Part shown: piece after piece, positions 9,133 through 17,245 of the stretch | Layout: each line of letters starts with the position of its first letter | Position numbering within the stretch: the first letter of the stretch is position 1 | NCBI GenBank assembly: GCA_021399405.1 | Contig: JAAFKL010000261.1 | Coordinates: 1 to 26,612, forward strand | Reading direction: 5' to 3' | From: Candidatus Heimdallarchaeota archaeon | Lineage (GTDB): Archaea; Asgardarchaeota; Heimdallarchaeia; Heimdallarchaeales; Kariarchaeaceae | Length of the DNA: 26,612 bases | Made by a program: the position numbers and the translations under genes | Notes under the pieces: generated by a model | Databases searched by the model: none | What the model was told of the DNA's origin: nothing | What the model saw: only the letters and a program-made list of their open reading frames with translations

Positions 9133-9166
9133 TTAGTTGATATTTGTAATTAGCTGATGTTTGTAA
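9133..9166. repeat. 17-bp tandem repeat upstream of the ACT gene
   Basis: Two adjacent 17-bp units, TTAGTTGATATTTGTAA and TTAGCTGATGTTTGTAA, match at 15 of 17 positions. Just to the left (9106-9129), AATTTATTGA also occurs twice with a 14-bp period. They lie 120-153 bp before the ACT-protein start and just after the surface-protein stop, so they could be either an operator array or neutral AT-rich slippage. Confidence 0.5.
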
Positions 9167-9191
9167 TTATTGCTTGCTATTGATACGTGAT

Positions 9192-11852
9192 CTATTTACG
9201 CTTCCTTACAATGAAAGCGAACCCTAACAATGAGAAAATAATTACATAAATATTTGAGAATGGAATTGGCAATTCAGGAGCATCGCTTGAACTTGTATCA
9301 CTACCGTTTTCACTTGATTTAGTAATTTCTGACCGGGTGGTGCTCGTCTCAGAAGATTTAGTTGTTTCTGATGTAGTGGTGGTCTCAGAGGATTTAGTTG
9401 TTTCTGAAGATGTAACAGTTGTTGTGATTGGAGCTTCAACAGTAACAAAAACAGTATTTGTTATTGTATTTCCACTCAAATCAGTAAGTTTCAAAGTTAC
9501 ATTATGAGTTCCAAGACTAAGTCCATCTACTGGTAAAGATATTGTATTTGAAGAAATCCAAATACCACCATCTAGTTGTACTTCATCCACGTAAATGTCA
9601 AAACTAGCGGGATGTGAATCACTAGCAGTCCATTGTACGATGTTTCCGGTCTCTCCCTCAATATATGTAAAATCTGTAGGGATTAATGAAAATATGGGTG
9701 CTACTGTATCGGAGATAGTGATTGTAACACTGTGTACTGCAGAGTTACCGCTAACATCGTCCGCAACCATTTCAAATACGTAAATCCCAACAGCAAGACC
9801 ATCAACACTTGTAGTAATAGTATCTCCATCTGACCATAAGCTAGAATCTAGAACGAGTCCATCTTTTTTAAGACTATAAGATGATGGGTTTTCATCCCTA
9901 AGGGTCCAACCGATCACGTTACCAGTACTTCCTTCTTCGTACGTGTTGTCAATTGGAAAAGATTCAAATGTTGGGGACAAGGTATCTGGTAAGAAATCAC
10001 CAAGAAAATCAACTGCATTCAACAATAATAATGATTTATCCCCTCCAGCAGTACTAGAGTAATATGTGTTGAAAACAATGTAATTGCCCTTGATAGCTGC
10101 AAGGGGTTCCCCATCGATGTGATTTGCGAAAACAGTTGCTCCACTTCCAGCCACAGTATTCATAGAAAAGGTTGTAACCGAAGTAACACCATTAAAGATC
10201 TCATGAGTTGATAATCCATCATATGTCCTTCCGATATTATCGTTGTTTGCAGCAGTTAGAGGCATATAACCCCCTGTTAAAAGTCTCCCTGAAATTGTCC
10301 AAGTAGTTACATATCCAAATGCAAATGTAATTATCTTTCCACCTTGATCATGATAATCGGCAAGATTATCTCCTAGAAGCGTTTGATTTACAGGTCCAAA
10401 ATTACCCATTGTGATTACTACGTCATAATCCACAAGAGTGGTTAACCGAGGAGTAAATCGGGTGTTATCAATCATATCGACTGATATTCCCGCAGTTAAG
10501 AGGTTAGTTTGAATTTCAGCATAACCATTCTCACCAGATTGAAGTATCAAGACATCAGACGCTAACATTAAATCGGCTGCAGCTGTTAGTAATATACTTC
10601 TATCAGTAGACATTGAACTCCAATACGAATTTACTGATAAGACATTTTGTCTAACTGCAACCAGAGGCACCCCATTGACATTATATGCAAGAACGTTAGC
10701 ACCACTTGAGACATTAACGTACATAGTACTTGTGCTTAATGAATTAACATTTTTGAATAATTTGTGGGTTGAGGCTCCATCATAAATTGATCCAAGATTA
10801 TCATTATTATCTGCTGTCAATGGCATATACCCACTTGTTCGCAACCGACCGGTGATTGACCATATGCTAACATAGGAATAAGCAAACATAATGAGCTTCC
10901 CACCTTCATCCACATAGTCTGCCAAAGCATCACCTGATGCTACAGGATCGGATGGTGGAATACCACCATGGGTAACAACTAAGCGATAGCCTCTGAGTAG
11001 CGAAGCTGATGGAGAGATCGAATAGTAGTCAAAAATGTCTGCTCGATATCCGGAACTAAGGAGTACTGTGCCAATAGAAGCAGCTTCTGAAGCTTCACTT
11101 GCATGTAGAACTAATACTCGTGTCCTTAATAGATAATCAACGCCATTTAGAACCATTGCGTCTTTATCAGTGCCTGAAGTTGAAGAATAAGGGGTATTAA
11201 ATAACAGGTAACTTCCTTTTTCTGCTGCTAATGGGGTAGCCAAAATATCATTGTAATTTGCAATAACAGTAGCACCAGATGTTACTAGTACATTCATTGA
11301 TAATCCAGTAATATCTGTCAATCCATTAAATACAAAATGGGTTGAAGCTCCGTCGAATGTCCTTCCAATATTGTCATTGCTTGCAGCAGTTAAAGGAAAG
11401 TATCCACCTGAAGCTAATCTTCCAGTATATGACCAAGTACCGACATATCCCCAAGAGAAAGTGATTAATTTCCCCCCTTGATCAAGATATTCTGCCAAAG
11501 AATCACCCATGGCAACAGCATCATTAGGTGGAAGACCACCCATTGTGACTATCAAATCGTAGTTTAACATCACCGATAACGTTACTAAATTATTGTATCC
11601 GTCAATGATATCAACTACATATCCGGACCCTTCTAGATTAGTCTCGAGTGTAAGAGATGCTGTTGGATCCTAAGATTCGATAATCAATATATCGCTTGCT
11701 AGTGAAGCAGTTGAAATTGATTCATCAGTTCCACTACCAGACGTGAATGGCGAATTTTGCATTCCAACCACAGAAGTTGGATTGGCAATAGGAAGCAGAA
11801 GTAACAGCACTACTGCTAAGATTAGTTTGTTCATTGTAAATAGCTTGTTCAT
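9192..11852 (-). pseudogene. Large cell-surface protein interrupted by one in-frame TAG
   Basis: One frame from ATG 11852 to 9192 spans 886 codons, broken only by TAG at 11670-11672 (codon 61). The N-terminus is a signal peptide (NKLILAVVLLLLLPIA). Three related units of about 180-190 residues follow, each with a beta strand (ILIIES, VLVLHAS, VLILQS), then YDLIVTMGG-like, DQGGKLITF-like, SGGYFPLTA-like and YDGASTH-like blocks. The pattern resembles a ThuA/glutamine-amidotransferase-like fold. Two Ig-like domains follow (ending VTITIS and VFVTVEAP), then a Ser/Thr-rich stalk and a C-terminal helix ending RKRK, so the protein is membrane-anchored and displayed outside. In the repeat alignment the TAG replaces a Ser in unit 2, and TCG to TAG is a single change. 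Downstream codons are intact, so the lesion is recent, suppressed, or a sequence error. If it is a real stop, 9192-11573 alone lacks a signal peptide. Confidence 0.8.
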
Positions 11853-12153
11853 ATAAATTCAGCTTTGCTGTTCTTTATTACTCGAGGGATTTATAGGTAT
11901 AAAAACCATCTTTATCCTCCACAAATTATACCTATCAAATATTCAAGTTCTAAGAATTGAATGTAATATTATGTGAGATTTGATTTTAACTAATTAAATT
12001 AGCTCAAATACTTTGCAAGATTGGTGGCATTTTGAATCGAGTTTCATTCAGTTAAAAAAATAAATTGTGAGGCTTTACACGTATGTTAGATAATAATTCA
12101 AAAAGTAAGGTATGATAGGGACAGACCTGTTGATCTGCTAATTGAATTTATTT
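11853..12153. other. Intergenic region, 301 bp
   Basis: Between the start of the surface-protein gene and the stop of the polyferredoxin gene, both on the minus strand. It holds the surface-protein promoter and the inverted repeat described separately. The rest is AT-rich without a recognisable gene, RNA or repeat. Confidence 0.6.
11893..11935 (-). promoter_or_regulatory. 10-bp inverted repeat overlapping the surface-protein promoter
   Basis: ATAGGTATAA at 11893-11902 is matched perfectly by TTATACCTAT at 11926-11935 (10 of 10 bp, 23-nt spacer). On the minus strand the near arm overlaps a TATA element (TTTTTATACCTA) about 50 bp before ATG 11852. This suits an operator for a regulator that blocks or recruits TBP, or a stem-loop in a longer transcript. 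Confidence 0.45.
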
Positions 12154-13731
12154 TTATGATACTGCTGGACCTGACATGGAATTGATGTTAAATAGCGTTA
12201 AAGCTAGCGAGAACGCAAGCATCATGGCACCAGCGATCTTAGCTTCTCGTTTTGTGCTAAATTTACGCTGTGGTTCCCAATTGCTAACAGTCTTCCATAT
12301 TGCCCAAGCTGAAGCAAATAAACCAATAGAAAGGAATAATGCCTGAATAGCGAAGATTAGTACAGGATCATTCAAAGCGAGTGGAGATTCAACTATATGC
12401 GAACCTTCTGCATCTTCACGTCCTTGAGGAAAATCATTAATGAAATTAAAGACTACCCAGATTACTGAAGAACCATTTCTAACGATGTGGTCTGAAATAT
12501 CAGCAATCAATTTCATGAGTGGAATTGGGACTAATGGTGCAGCATACACATTAGCATAATGCTTCCATCCCTTGAATCCTTCATCAGGTTTAGCAACGTA
12601 TGCTACCAGTACCATAGCGGAGATTACAATCACAAAGGCAAGAAATAATCCACCAATATACAATACAGTTTTTGCAAAGATACCTGAGAAGGTGACATTT
12701 AGACTAGTGTTGTCTTGGAACCACGCTGTAAGGAATTGTGTATTTTTAATTAACAATACTGGAGCGATTGATGAAACACCTAGCAATGCAATAACATTGA
12801 AGCTCTCGTCCCATGAAAATGCTTTGTTTGCCCATAAATCTTTGAGTGGTGGTCTAACACCCCATCTCATTGTGTTATTAGGACAAGATTTCAAACATTC
12901 TGAACAGAGGATACAATACTTGTTGGTATCATTGCCACCAGGGTAGAGGAACATTGGGCAGCCATAGCCACCACCGTCGTCTTCACGGCCCTTAAGGCAC
13001 CATTTGCCTCTACATTGACGGCAAACCTGTGATGACTTAGATCTCATTTCGAAACCTGCGAACAAACCTTGTAAACCAATAAATCCATTGATTGGACACA
13101 TATACCTACAGAATGATCGTCTTTCAAATACTAAACCGACTCCAACATCTAAAACAACTAGTACGACGATAAAGTAACCTGTCAATACTGGACTGTTTCC
13201 GAATCCGAATACATTATCCATCCAGAGGAAGAAAATGAAGAAAGCGTTGACAAGCCAAATACCTTTCAGGTTTTTCGGCCAAGTGAAATTTAGCGAAAAT
13301 CGCTTCTGACCAGTTTCCCATAGAGAAAACCTATGTGCCCATTCTCCCATAGCTCCAAACGGACAAATAACGCACCAGAGCCTAGAAAGACCCGCGATCA
13401 TCAAAAGAAGGAAAGCCCACCAAACGATCCATGTCAAAACAGTAGCTAGGGAAACCGAAGCGTCGTTGGTTCCAAAGAAACCGGACAATGCTGCCATAAC
13501 AAAGATAAGGAAATTGGGGACAATGAGGAAGAATTGGAATGGACGACTTCTCATTAAGGGACGGAATGTTTTTCCGAAAAATCCTAAATCTTGAAGATTA
13601 TTGGCTTTCGGATTATCCCATACCTCTCTGGGGGGTCCAGAAATTTTAGCAATTTGAGCTGGGGTCCACATTTCAAGTTCTACATTATCGCGAATTGTTG
13701 GTCCAACTTTTGGAACATCTTTAGTACTCAT
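12154..13731 (-). CDS. Membrane polyferredoxin, NapH/NosR/CcoG-like 4Fe-4S protein
   Basis: A 525-residue membrane protein with about eight hydrophobic helices and twelve clustered cysteines. Cys120/Cys123 (LWCVICPFG) and Cys208/Cys212 (FCRYMCPINGF, a CX3CP motif) lie next to helices at the membrane face. Cys237, 240, 245 and 258 form an unusual third set. Cys273-X2-Cys276-X2-Cys279-X3-Cys283-Pro is a textbook 4Fe-4S ferredoxin site. NapH, NosR and MauN relatives carry electrons between the quinone pool and periplasmic or cytoplasmic oxidoreductases. Here a C-terminal membrane half of about 230 residues, with His in GWKHYANVY and DISDHIV, may hold haem or a quinone site (inference). No partner reductase gene is adjacent. 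The start ATG has a TATA-like element about 30 bp upstream. Confidence 0.85.
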   Translation of the reverse strand: MSTKDVPKVGPTIRDNVELEMWTPAQIAKISGPPREVWDNPKANNLQDLGFFGKTFRPLMRSRPFQFFLIVPNFLIFVMAALSGFFGTNDASVSLATVLTWIVWWAFLLLMIAGLSRLWCVICPFGAMGEWAHRFSLWETGQKRFSLNFTWPKNLKGIWLVNAFFIFFLWMDNVFGFGNSPVLTGYFIVVLVVLDVGVGLVFERRSFCRYMCPINGFIGLQGLFAGFEMRSKSSQVCRQCRGKWCLKGREDDGGGYGCPMFLYPGGNDTNKYCILCSECLKSCPNNTMRWGVRPPLKDLWANKAFSWDESFNVIALLGVSSIAPVLLIKNTQFLTAWFQDNTSLNVTFSGIFAKTVLYIGGLFLAFVIVISAMVLVAYVAKPDEGFKGWKHYANVYAAPLVPIPLMKLIADISDHIVRNGSSVIWVVFNFINDFPQGREDAEGSHIVESPLALNDPVLIFAIQALFLSIGLFASAWAIWKTVSNWEPQRKFSTKREAKIAGAMMLAFSLALTLFNINSMSGPAVS

Positions 13732-13749
13732 TTCTAATCACATCAAAAC

Positions 13750-13778
13750 AAATTGAAACCTTAAATGGTTTTCAATTT
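13750..13778 (-). promoter_or_regulatory. Promoter/operator palindrome of the polyferredoxin gene
   Basis: AAATTGAAA at 13750-13758 pairs exactly with TTTCAATTT at 13770-13778. The 11-bp core reads CCATTTAAGG on the minus strand, and its TTTAAG lies about 30 bp before the ATG at 13731, the TATA distance for a leaderless mRNA. Operator arms therefore bracket the presumed TATA box, suggesting regulated expression. Confidence 0.45.
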
Positions 13779-13848
13779 AACTTAATCTAATCCCATCTCG
13801 CTAAAACTAGTTTATTAATTGTTTTATCAGTGGGCTTGATTGATTGAA

Positions 13849-13877
13849 AAATTATCATTCTTGTATTATGATAATTT
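13849..13877. repeat. 10-bp inverted repeat / stem-loop
   Basis: AAATTATCAT at 13849-13858 and ATGATAATTT at 13868-13877 are perfect complements around a 9-nt spacer. Placed about 120 bp upstream of the polyferredoxin and about 200 bp upstream of the zinc-finger gene, it may be a shared operator. It is very AT-rich, so chance occurrence is not excluded. Confidence 0.4.
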
Positions 13878-14078
13878 ATTTGCAACTTTGTTGTTTGATC
13901 GCTGAATTATGATGATATACTATACTTTTATGTAAAATATTTCATCAATAATTGGTACAAAATAATTATCACATCTTGTCTTATTCACACGAAATCATAG
14001 CCTAAATCACTGAAAAATTAGCAAGTTAGTGATTAAAATGTCGATACAATTTTCAATTATATACATTATATTTGAGTC

Positions 14079-14264
14079 GTGGTTGAAAAATTGAAAGACC
14101 AATGTCCATTCTGTGATTACAAAATAATCACTTATGATGAATTTGTTAAACATGCTGAATCCAATCATGAAGATGATTATTTAACCCTCTTACATTATGA
14201 AGAATCAGGTACTATCGAAGTTATTCAAGTTGATGAGATTATTGCAATTGAGAAATCTGAATGA
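14079..14264 (+). CDS. Small C2H2 zinc-finger protein
   Basis: A 61-residue protein with one zinc finger near its N-terminus, CPFC-X12-H-X4-H (CPFCDYKIITYDEFVKHAESNH region, residues 8-29), followed by an acidic tail of about 30 residues. Single-finger C2H2 miniproteins of this size are common in archaea; some bind DNA or RNA and some mediate protein contacts. The start used is GTG at 14079; the in-frame TTG at 14091 would still keep the whole finger. A TATATAC element lies shortly upstream. It is followed after 55 bp by the BMP-type protein on the same strand and may be co-transcribed. The function is unknown. Confidence 0.68.
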   Translation: MVEKLKDQCPFCDYKIITYDEFVKHAESNHEDDYLTLLHYEESGTIEVIQVDEIIAIEKSE

Positions 14265-14319
14265 AATTAATAGGTATGACTCTCGAAAGATTTTTGTTTA
14301 ATTGTAAATTCGCAAAGTT

Positions 14320-15678
14320 GTGAGAAAGGAGCAACATTATGTAATTTTTACTATACTCTTGTTGAGCCTTTTACCATTTTCAGGTTTTTCGCACCAGACA
14401 AATTCTCCAAACCAAACTGAGTTACAAATTCTTGTCGTTTTTGCACCTTCTGAACAATCGACTGATAGAAAACCTGTATTCGATCGAGACGCAATTAATA
14501 CTAAATTTAATGACGCAATAGACAATCTTGAGATTGCTTTTTCAGATCAAGTCAATTTTACTTTGAAATTTCCGGAAACTTTGAATGAGGGACATGACAT
14601 CTTAATCGAAAATGGAAATTCAAGTTATGATCTTCTTGTGGGAATTTCAAATGGATTTAATTATTTCGGCTGGGGTTATGATGCCGCATTTGTCACTATT
14701 GCGGGGCAAAATCCTGAGCAGTCGGTCTTGTTAATCGGTGGACAAATTGGCATACTTCAGGGTCTTAGTCGATCAATAAGTTACCTTGAACATGAAGGTT
14801 CTTTCCTTGTTGGTGCATTGGCTGCATTGGTATCGAAAACTGGAAAATTGGGTTTCTTTGGGAGTGATAAATCAGATCAGGTTGAAAAATATAGATATGG
14901 ATTTTATCAGGGTGCAAATTTTGTTGGGGATCTAATTGAGGTTCAATTTCAATTTAACGATTCAACGCTTGATTATTCTGATCCTTATGATAGAACAACA
15001 GAATTCATACAAAATGGATTTGACGTAATTTATGGAGTTGCAGGTTCAAGTAACCATGAGATATTCCAAGCTGTGAAAGACTATAATGATACTAGAACAT
15101 CAGAAGACAGCTTAGTCTATGCAATTGGATCTGATTTTGATCAAGATTTTCTAAAACCAGGTTTGATATTAACTTCGATGATCAAAAATTATGAAATCGC
15201 ATTAACAACCGAAATTACTAATTTTATTAATGGGGACTGGGTCAGGGGAGAGGAAATTTATGGAGTGGCAGGAGGACATTTAGGAATTACAGAAATGATA
15301 TTCACGCAGGCCGAAAAGCTCAGAGAAGAGGATAGATTCAATGGTCAAACGCGAGAAGAGCTTTTATTATTTCTGAAAAAATCGATCAGCAATGGAGAAA
15401 TTATAGTCGCCCCCTTCGATGAAGATGCTGAGGTAAATATTGATGGAGAAAATCCTTTTGTTGAAGCTGACAAATCATTAATTGTTGAAGCTGATAAATC
15501 ATTAATTTTTGAAGGAAACCAATTTCTAGTTGGATCAATAGTATTCGCTTTAACTGCAGCAATTGCATTGTTTGTTTTGAGAGAACAAATTTCAAGACTT
15601 ATACGTAAATCAGATAAATCAAAAGCCATTGACTATTTGGACAAAGCAAAGAAAATAGCTGAAGAGCCTGATGAATAA
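14320..15678 (+). CDS. BMP-family (Med/PnrA-like) solute-binding protein, membrane-anchored
   Basis: A 452-residue protein with an N-terminal signal segment (IFTILLLSLLPFSGFS), a type I periplasmic-binding-protein body and a C-terminal helix (FLVGSIVFALTAAIALFVL) followed by a basic, probably cytoplasmic tail. Family markers include DLLVGISNGF, HEGSFLVGALAALVSKTGKLGFFG, YGFYQGA and DVIYGVAGSSNHEIFQAV. BMP proteins usually bind nucleosides or related ligands for an ABC importer, but no permease or ATPase for this system is nearby. The C-terminal anchor is unlike the lipoprotein anchor of bacteria. The start is uncertain: GTG 14320 gives the signal peptide, while a nearby AGGAG lies inside the first codons. 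A 24-bp tandem duplication encodes VEADKSLI twice just before the anchor. Confidence 0.85.
   Translation: MRKEQHYVIFTILLLSLLPFSGFSHQTNSPNQTELQILVVFAPSEQSTDRKPVFDRDAINTKFNDAIDNLEIAFSDQVNFTLKFPETLNEGHDILIENGNSSYDLLVGISNGFNYFGWGYDAAFVTIAGQNPEQSVLLIGGQIGILQGLSRSISYLEHEGSFLVGALAALVSKTGKLGFFGSDKSDQVEKYRYGFYQGANFVGDLIEVQFQFNDSTLDYSDPYDRTTEFIQNGFDVIYGVAGSSNHEIFQAVKDYNDTRTSEDSLVYAIGSDFDQDFLKPGLILTSMIKNYEIALTTEITNFINGDWVRGEEIYGVAGGHLGITEMIFTQAEKLREEDRFNGQTREELLLFLKKSISNGEIIVAPFDEDAEVNIDGENPFVEADKSLIVEADKSLIFEGNQFLVGSIVFALTAAIALFVLREQISRLIRKSDKSKAIDYLDKAKKIAEEPDE
15460..15507 (+). repeat. 24-bp in-frame tandem duplication inside the BMP gene
   Basis: Units 15460-15483 and 15484-15507 differ at one base (GAC/GAT) and encode VEADKSLI twice. 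They lie in the linker between the ligand-binding body and the C-terminal membrane helix, so the duplication lengthens the stalk by eight residues. The near-identity suggests a recent slippage event. Confidence 0.85.
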
Positions 15679-15701
15679 GTTACTTTTTGAAATACTAAAC
15701 T

Positions 15702-16691
15702 TCAATATCCGAGATCTAAATATACCTGGTTAATAGGGGTTTTTCCTTCATAAATCAATTGAATATTTTGAAGTATATCCTGAGCAAATATTTCCACCCG
15801 ATCCCTAACTTTGAATGCACTATGAGGGGTCATGACAATATTATCTAACTCCTCAAATGGATAATTTTGTTGGATTTTTATCTCACCTGATTTTGGATAA
15901 TTGTACCAAACGTCAATCCCTGCAGCTCCAATACGTTTTTCCTTGAGTGCCAAATACAGTGATTCTTCATCTACTATTTCACCACGAGCGATATTTACAA
16001 GAACCACATCCTCCTTCATCCAACTAATTTGCTCTTTCCCGATTAGTCCATTTGTTTCATCAGTTTGAGGTACTGCAATCAATATAAAATCAGATTCGCG
16101 AATTACATGTTCTAGATCTCCTATACCACCAACGAAATCACAGAATTCGTCTTTTTCTCCTGGGGTTCTTTTAATTGCAAGGATTTCCATGTTAAATCCA
16201 TGTTTTAACATTTTAGCCACTTTCTTTCCAATTGCCCCATATCCGATAATTCCAAATTTTTTACCGGTTATCCACATGGAATTTGTTTCATTACCCCTTG
16301 TTGACCAATCTCCTTTCCTCATTGTAGAATCTCTGTGGGGCAGAAGTTTCGCAGCTGCAAATAGGAGGGCCACTGCATGTTCAGCAATAGCTAGTGAATT
16401 TGAGTGTGAATTTGACACCGTAATTTCAGGTCTATTTTCGAGTAATTTTGCATCAAGTGAATTAAAGCCAGTCCATGGTATTTGTAAGTGTTTCAATTTA
16501 CTTGCTTTTGTCAGGAACTCCTCTGTGACTGAATAACCGACAAAAATATCAGTTTCAGGGGCATGCTCTAATAGTTTTGAAGTATCCCCCTTACTGGGAA
16601 AAATAAGCTCAATATCTTCGGGCAGATTAGTGCGATAAAATGCTTTATACTGATCTGTAATCAAACCTTGGTACTGAAAGAGGACTTTCAT
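15702..16691 (-). CDS. D-2-hydroxyacid dehydrogenase-family protein with Glu-to-Tyr substitution
   Basis: A 329-residue protein with the NAD(P)-binding fingerprint GYGAIG at residues 150-155, catalytic-type Arg236 in NIARGEIVDE and His290 in MTPHSA. In this family the third catalytic residue, a Glu, normally sits 29 residues after the Arg (D-V-x-x-x-E-P). Here the stretch reads DVWYNYP, placing Tyr265 there, and an extra segment of about 7 residues follows before the His. The second Rossmann strand ends IKRTP instead of with an acidic residue, which favours NADPH. It may belong to a DVWY-type subfamily with altered chemistry. It converges on the BMP gene with only 23 bp between the stops. Substrate is unknown. 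Confidence 0.85.
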   Translation of the reverse strand: MKVLFQYQGLITDQYKAFYRTNLPEDIELIFPSKGDTSKLLEHAPETDIFVGYSVTEEFLTKASKLKHLQIPWTGFNSLDAKLLENRPEITVSNSHSNSLAIAEHAVALLFAAAKLLPHRDSTMRKGDWSTRGNETNSMWITGKKFGIIGYGAIGKKVAKMLKHGFNMEILAIKRTPGEKDEFCDFVGGIGDLEHVIRESDFILIAVPQTDETNGLIGKEQISWMKEDVVLVNIARGEIVDEESLYLALKEKRIGAAGIDVWYNYPKSGEIKIQQNYPFEELDNIVMTPHSAFKVRDRVEIFAQDILQNIQLIYEGKTPINQVYLDLGY

Positions 16692-16764
16692 ACATAACTG
16701 ATCATTTTCTCAGAATTTAATGATTACTTTCTAACCTATGTGTTTTGTAAATTCTCAAGCAATG

Positions 16765-17136
16765 TTACGATCGATGAAAATGAACCATACGCCATAGTCC
16801 ATCTTCTTTGTGCCAAATTCTTGTTTCGTTGACATGATTCATTACTGCTTCTCCATCTGTTTTCTTGAGAATAACCATGCTATAGGCAGTGTAGCCTACA
16901 TCATCATAAACCCTAATAGTTGGACGAATTAGTTCAAGATGATAGGGGTCTGAAGTCTCAAAATTGGTCATGAAAAATTCATGAAAAGGAAGACCATCAA
17001 CCAGATATCCCTGACTTTCGGGTTCAAAACAGGTTAATTCTTCACTGACGTGTTTTTTGTAAAATTCGTTATCTCCTTTTCTTATGGAGTGGAGTAATTG
17101 TAATAATGTATCGTGTAATTGTTGTTCAGCACTCAT
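16765..17136 (-). CDS. Stand-alone CaMKII association-domain-like protein (SnoaL/NTF2 fold)
   Basis: A 123-residue NTF2-like protein whose sequence closely follows the hub domain of calcium/calmodulin-dependent kinase II. It has LTCFEPESQGYLVDGLPFH near residues 34-52, then ETRIWHKEDGLWRMVHFHRS as the last 20 residues; animal CaMKII hubs have LTCFEPEALGNLVEG and ETRVW-x5-GKW-x2-VHFH at the same places. In CaMKII this domain assembles 12-14 subunits and is a small-ligand pocket. Bacteria have stand-alone relatives (SgcJ-type annotations) of uncertain function. No kinase is fused or adjacent here. The start ATG is within AT-rich sequence without Shine-Dalgarno. The hub-like fold is well supported; oligomeric state and role are inference. 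Confidence 0.85.
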   Translation of the reverse strand: MSAEQQLHDTLLQLLHSIRKGDNEFYKKHVSEELTCFEPESQGYLVDGLPFHEFFMTNFETSDPYHLELIRPTIRVYDDVGYTAYSMVILKKTDGEAVMNHVNETRIWHKEDGLWRMVHFHRS

Positions 17137-17245
17137 TGAATTCTTATTTTGAAACTACTTTAGAAAGTTCCAATACAGGAAAGAGAGATATGCAGAATAT
17201 TAAGAATTACTAGGTGCAATTCGGCCAATCCAATTCCTAATTTAA

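Larger units (their letters stand above)
13732..14078. other. Divergent intergenic region, 347 bp
   Basis: Lies between the polyferredoxin (minus) and zinc-finger (plus) starts. It contains two good inverted repeats (listed separately) and a TATATAC stretch near 14057-14064 before the zinc-finger gene. I see no gene or structured RNA in the remainder. Confidence 0.6.

Noticed and set aside
9290..9430. Low-complexity repeats (Ser/Glu/Thr/Lys-rich) suggestive of a CRISPR or VNTR array.
   Set aside because: They are the in-frame Ser/Thr-rich stalk of the surface protein with degenerate SSETTK-type units; no spacer structure.
9192..11852. Genome-wide TAG reassignment (for example pyrrolysine) as the reason for the internal TAG.
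   Set aside because: TAG terminates the LRR gene and the small membrane-protein gene in the same window; no pyl genes are visible. A local suppressor stays possible but unsupported.
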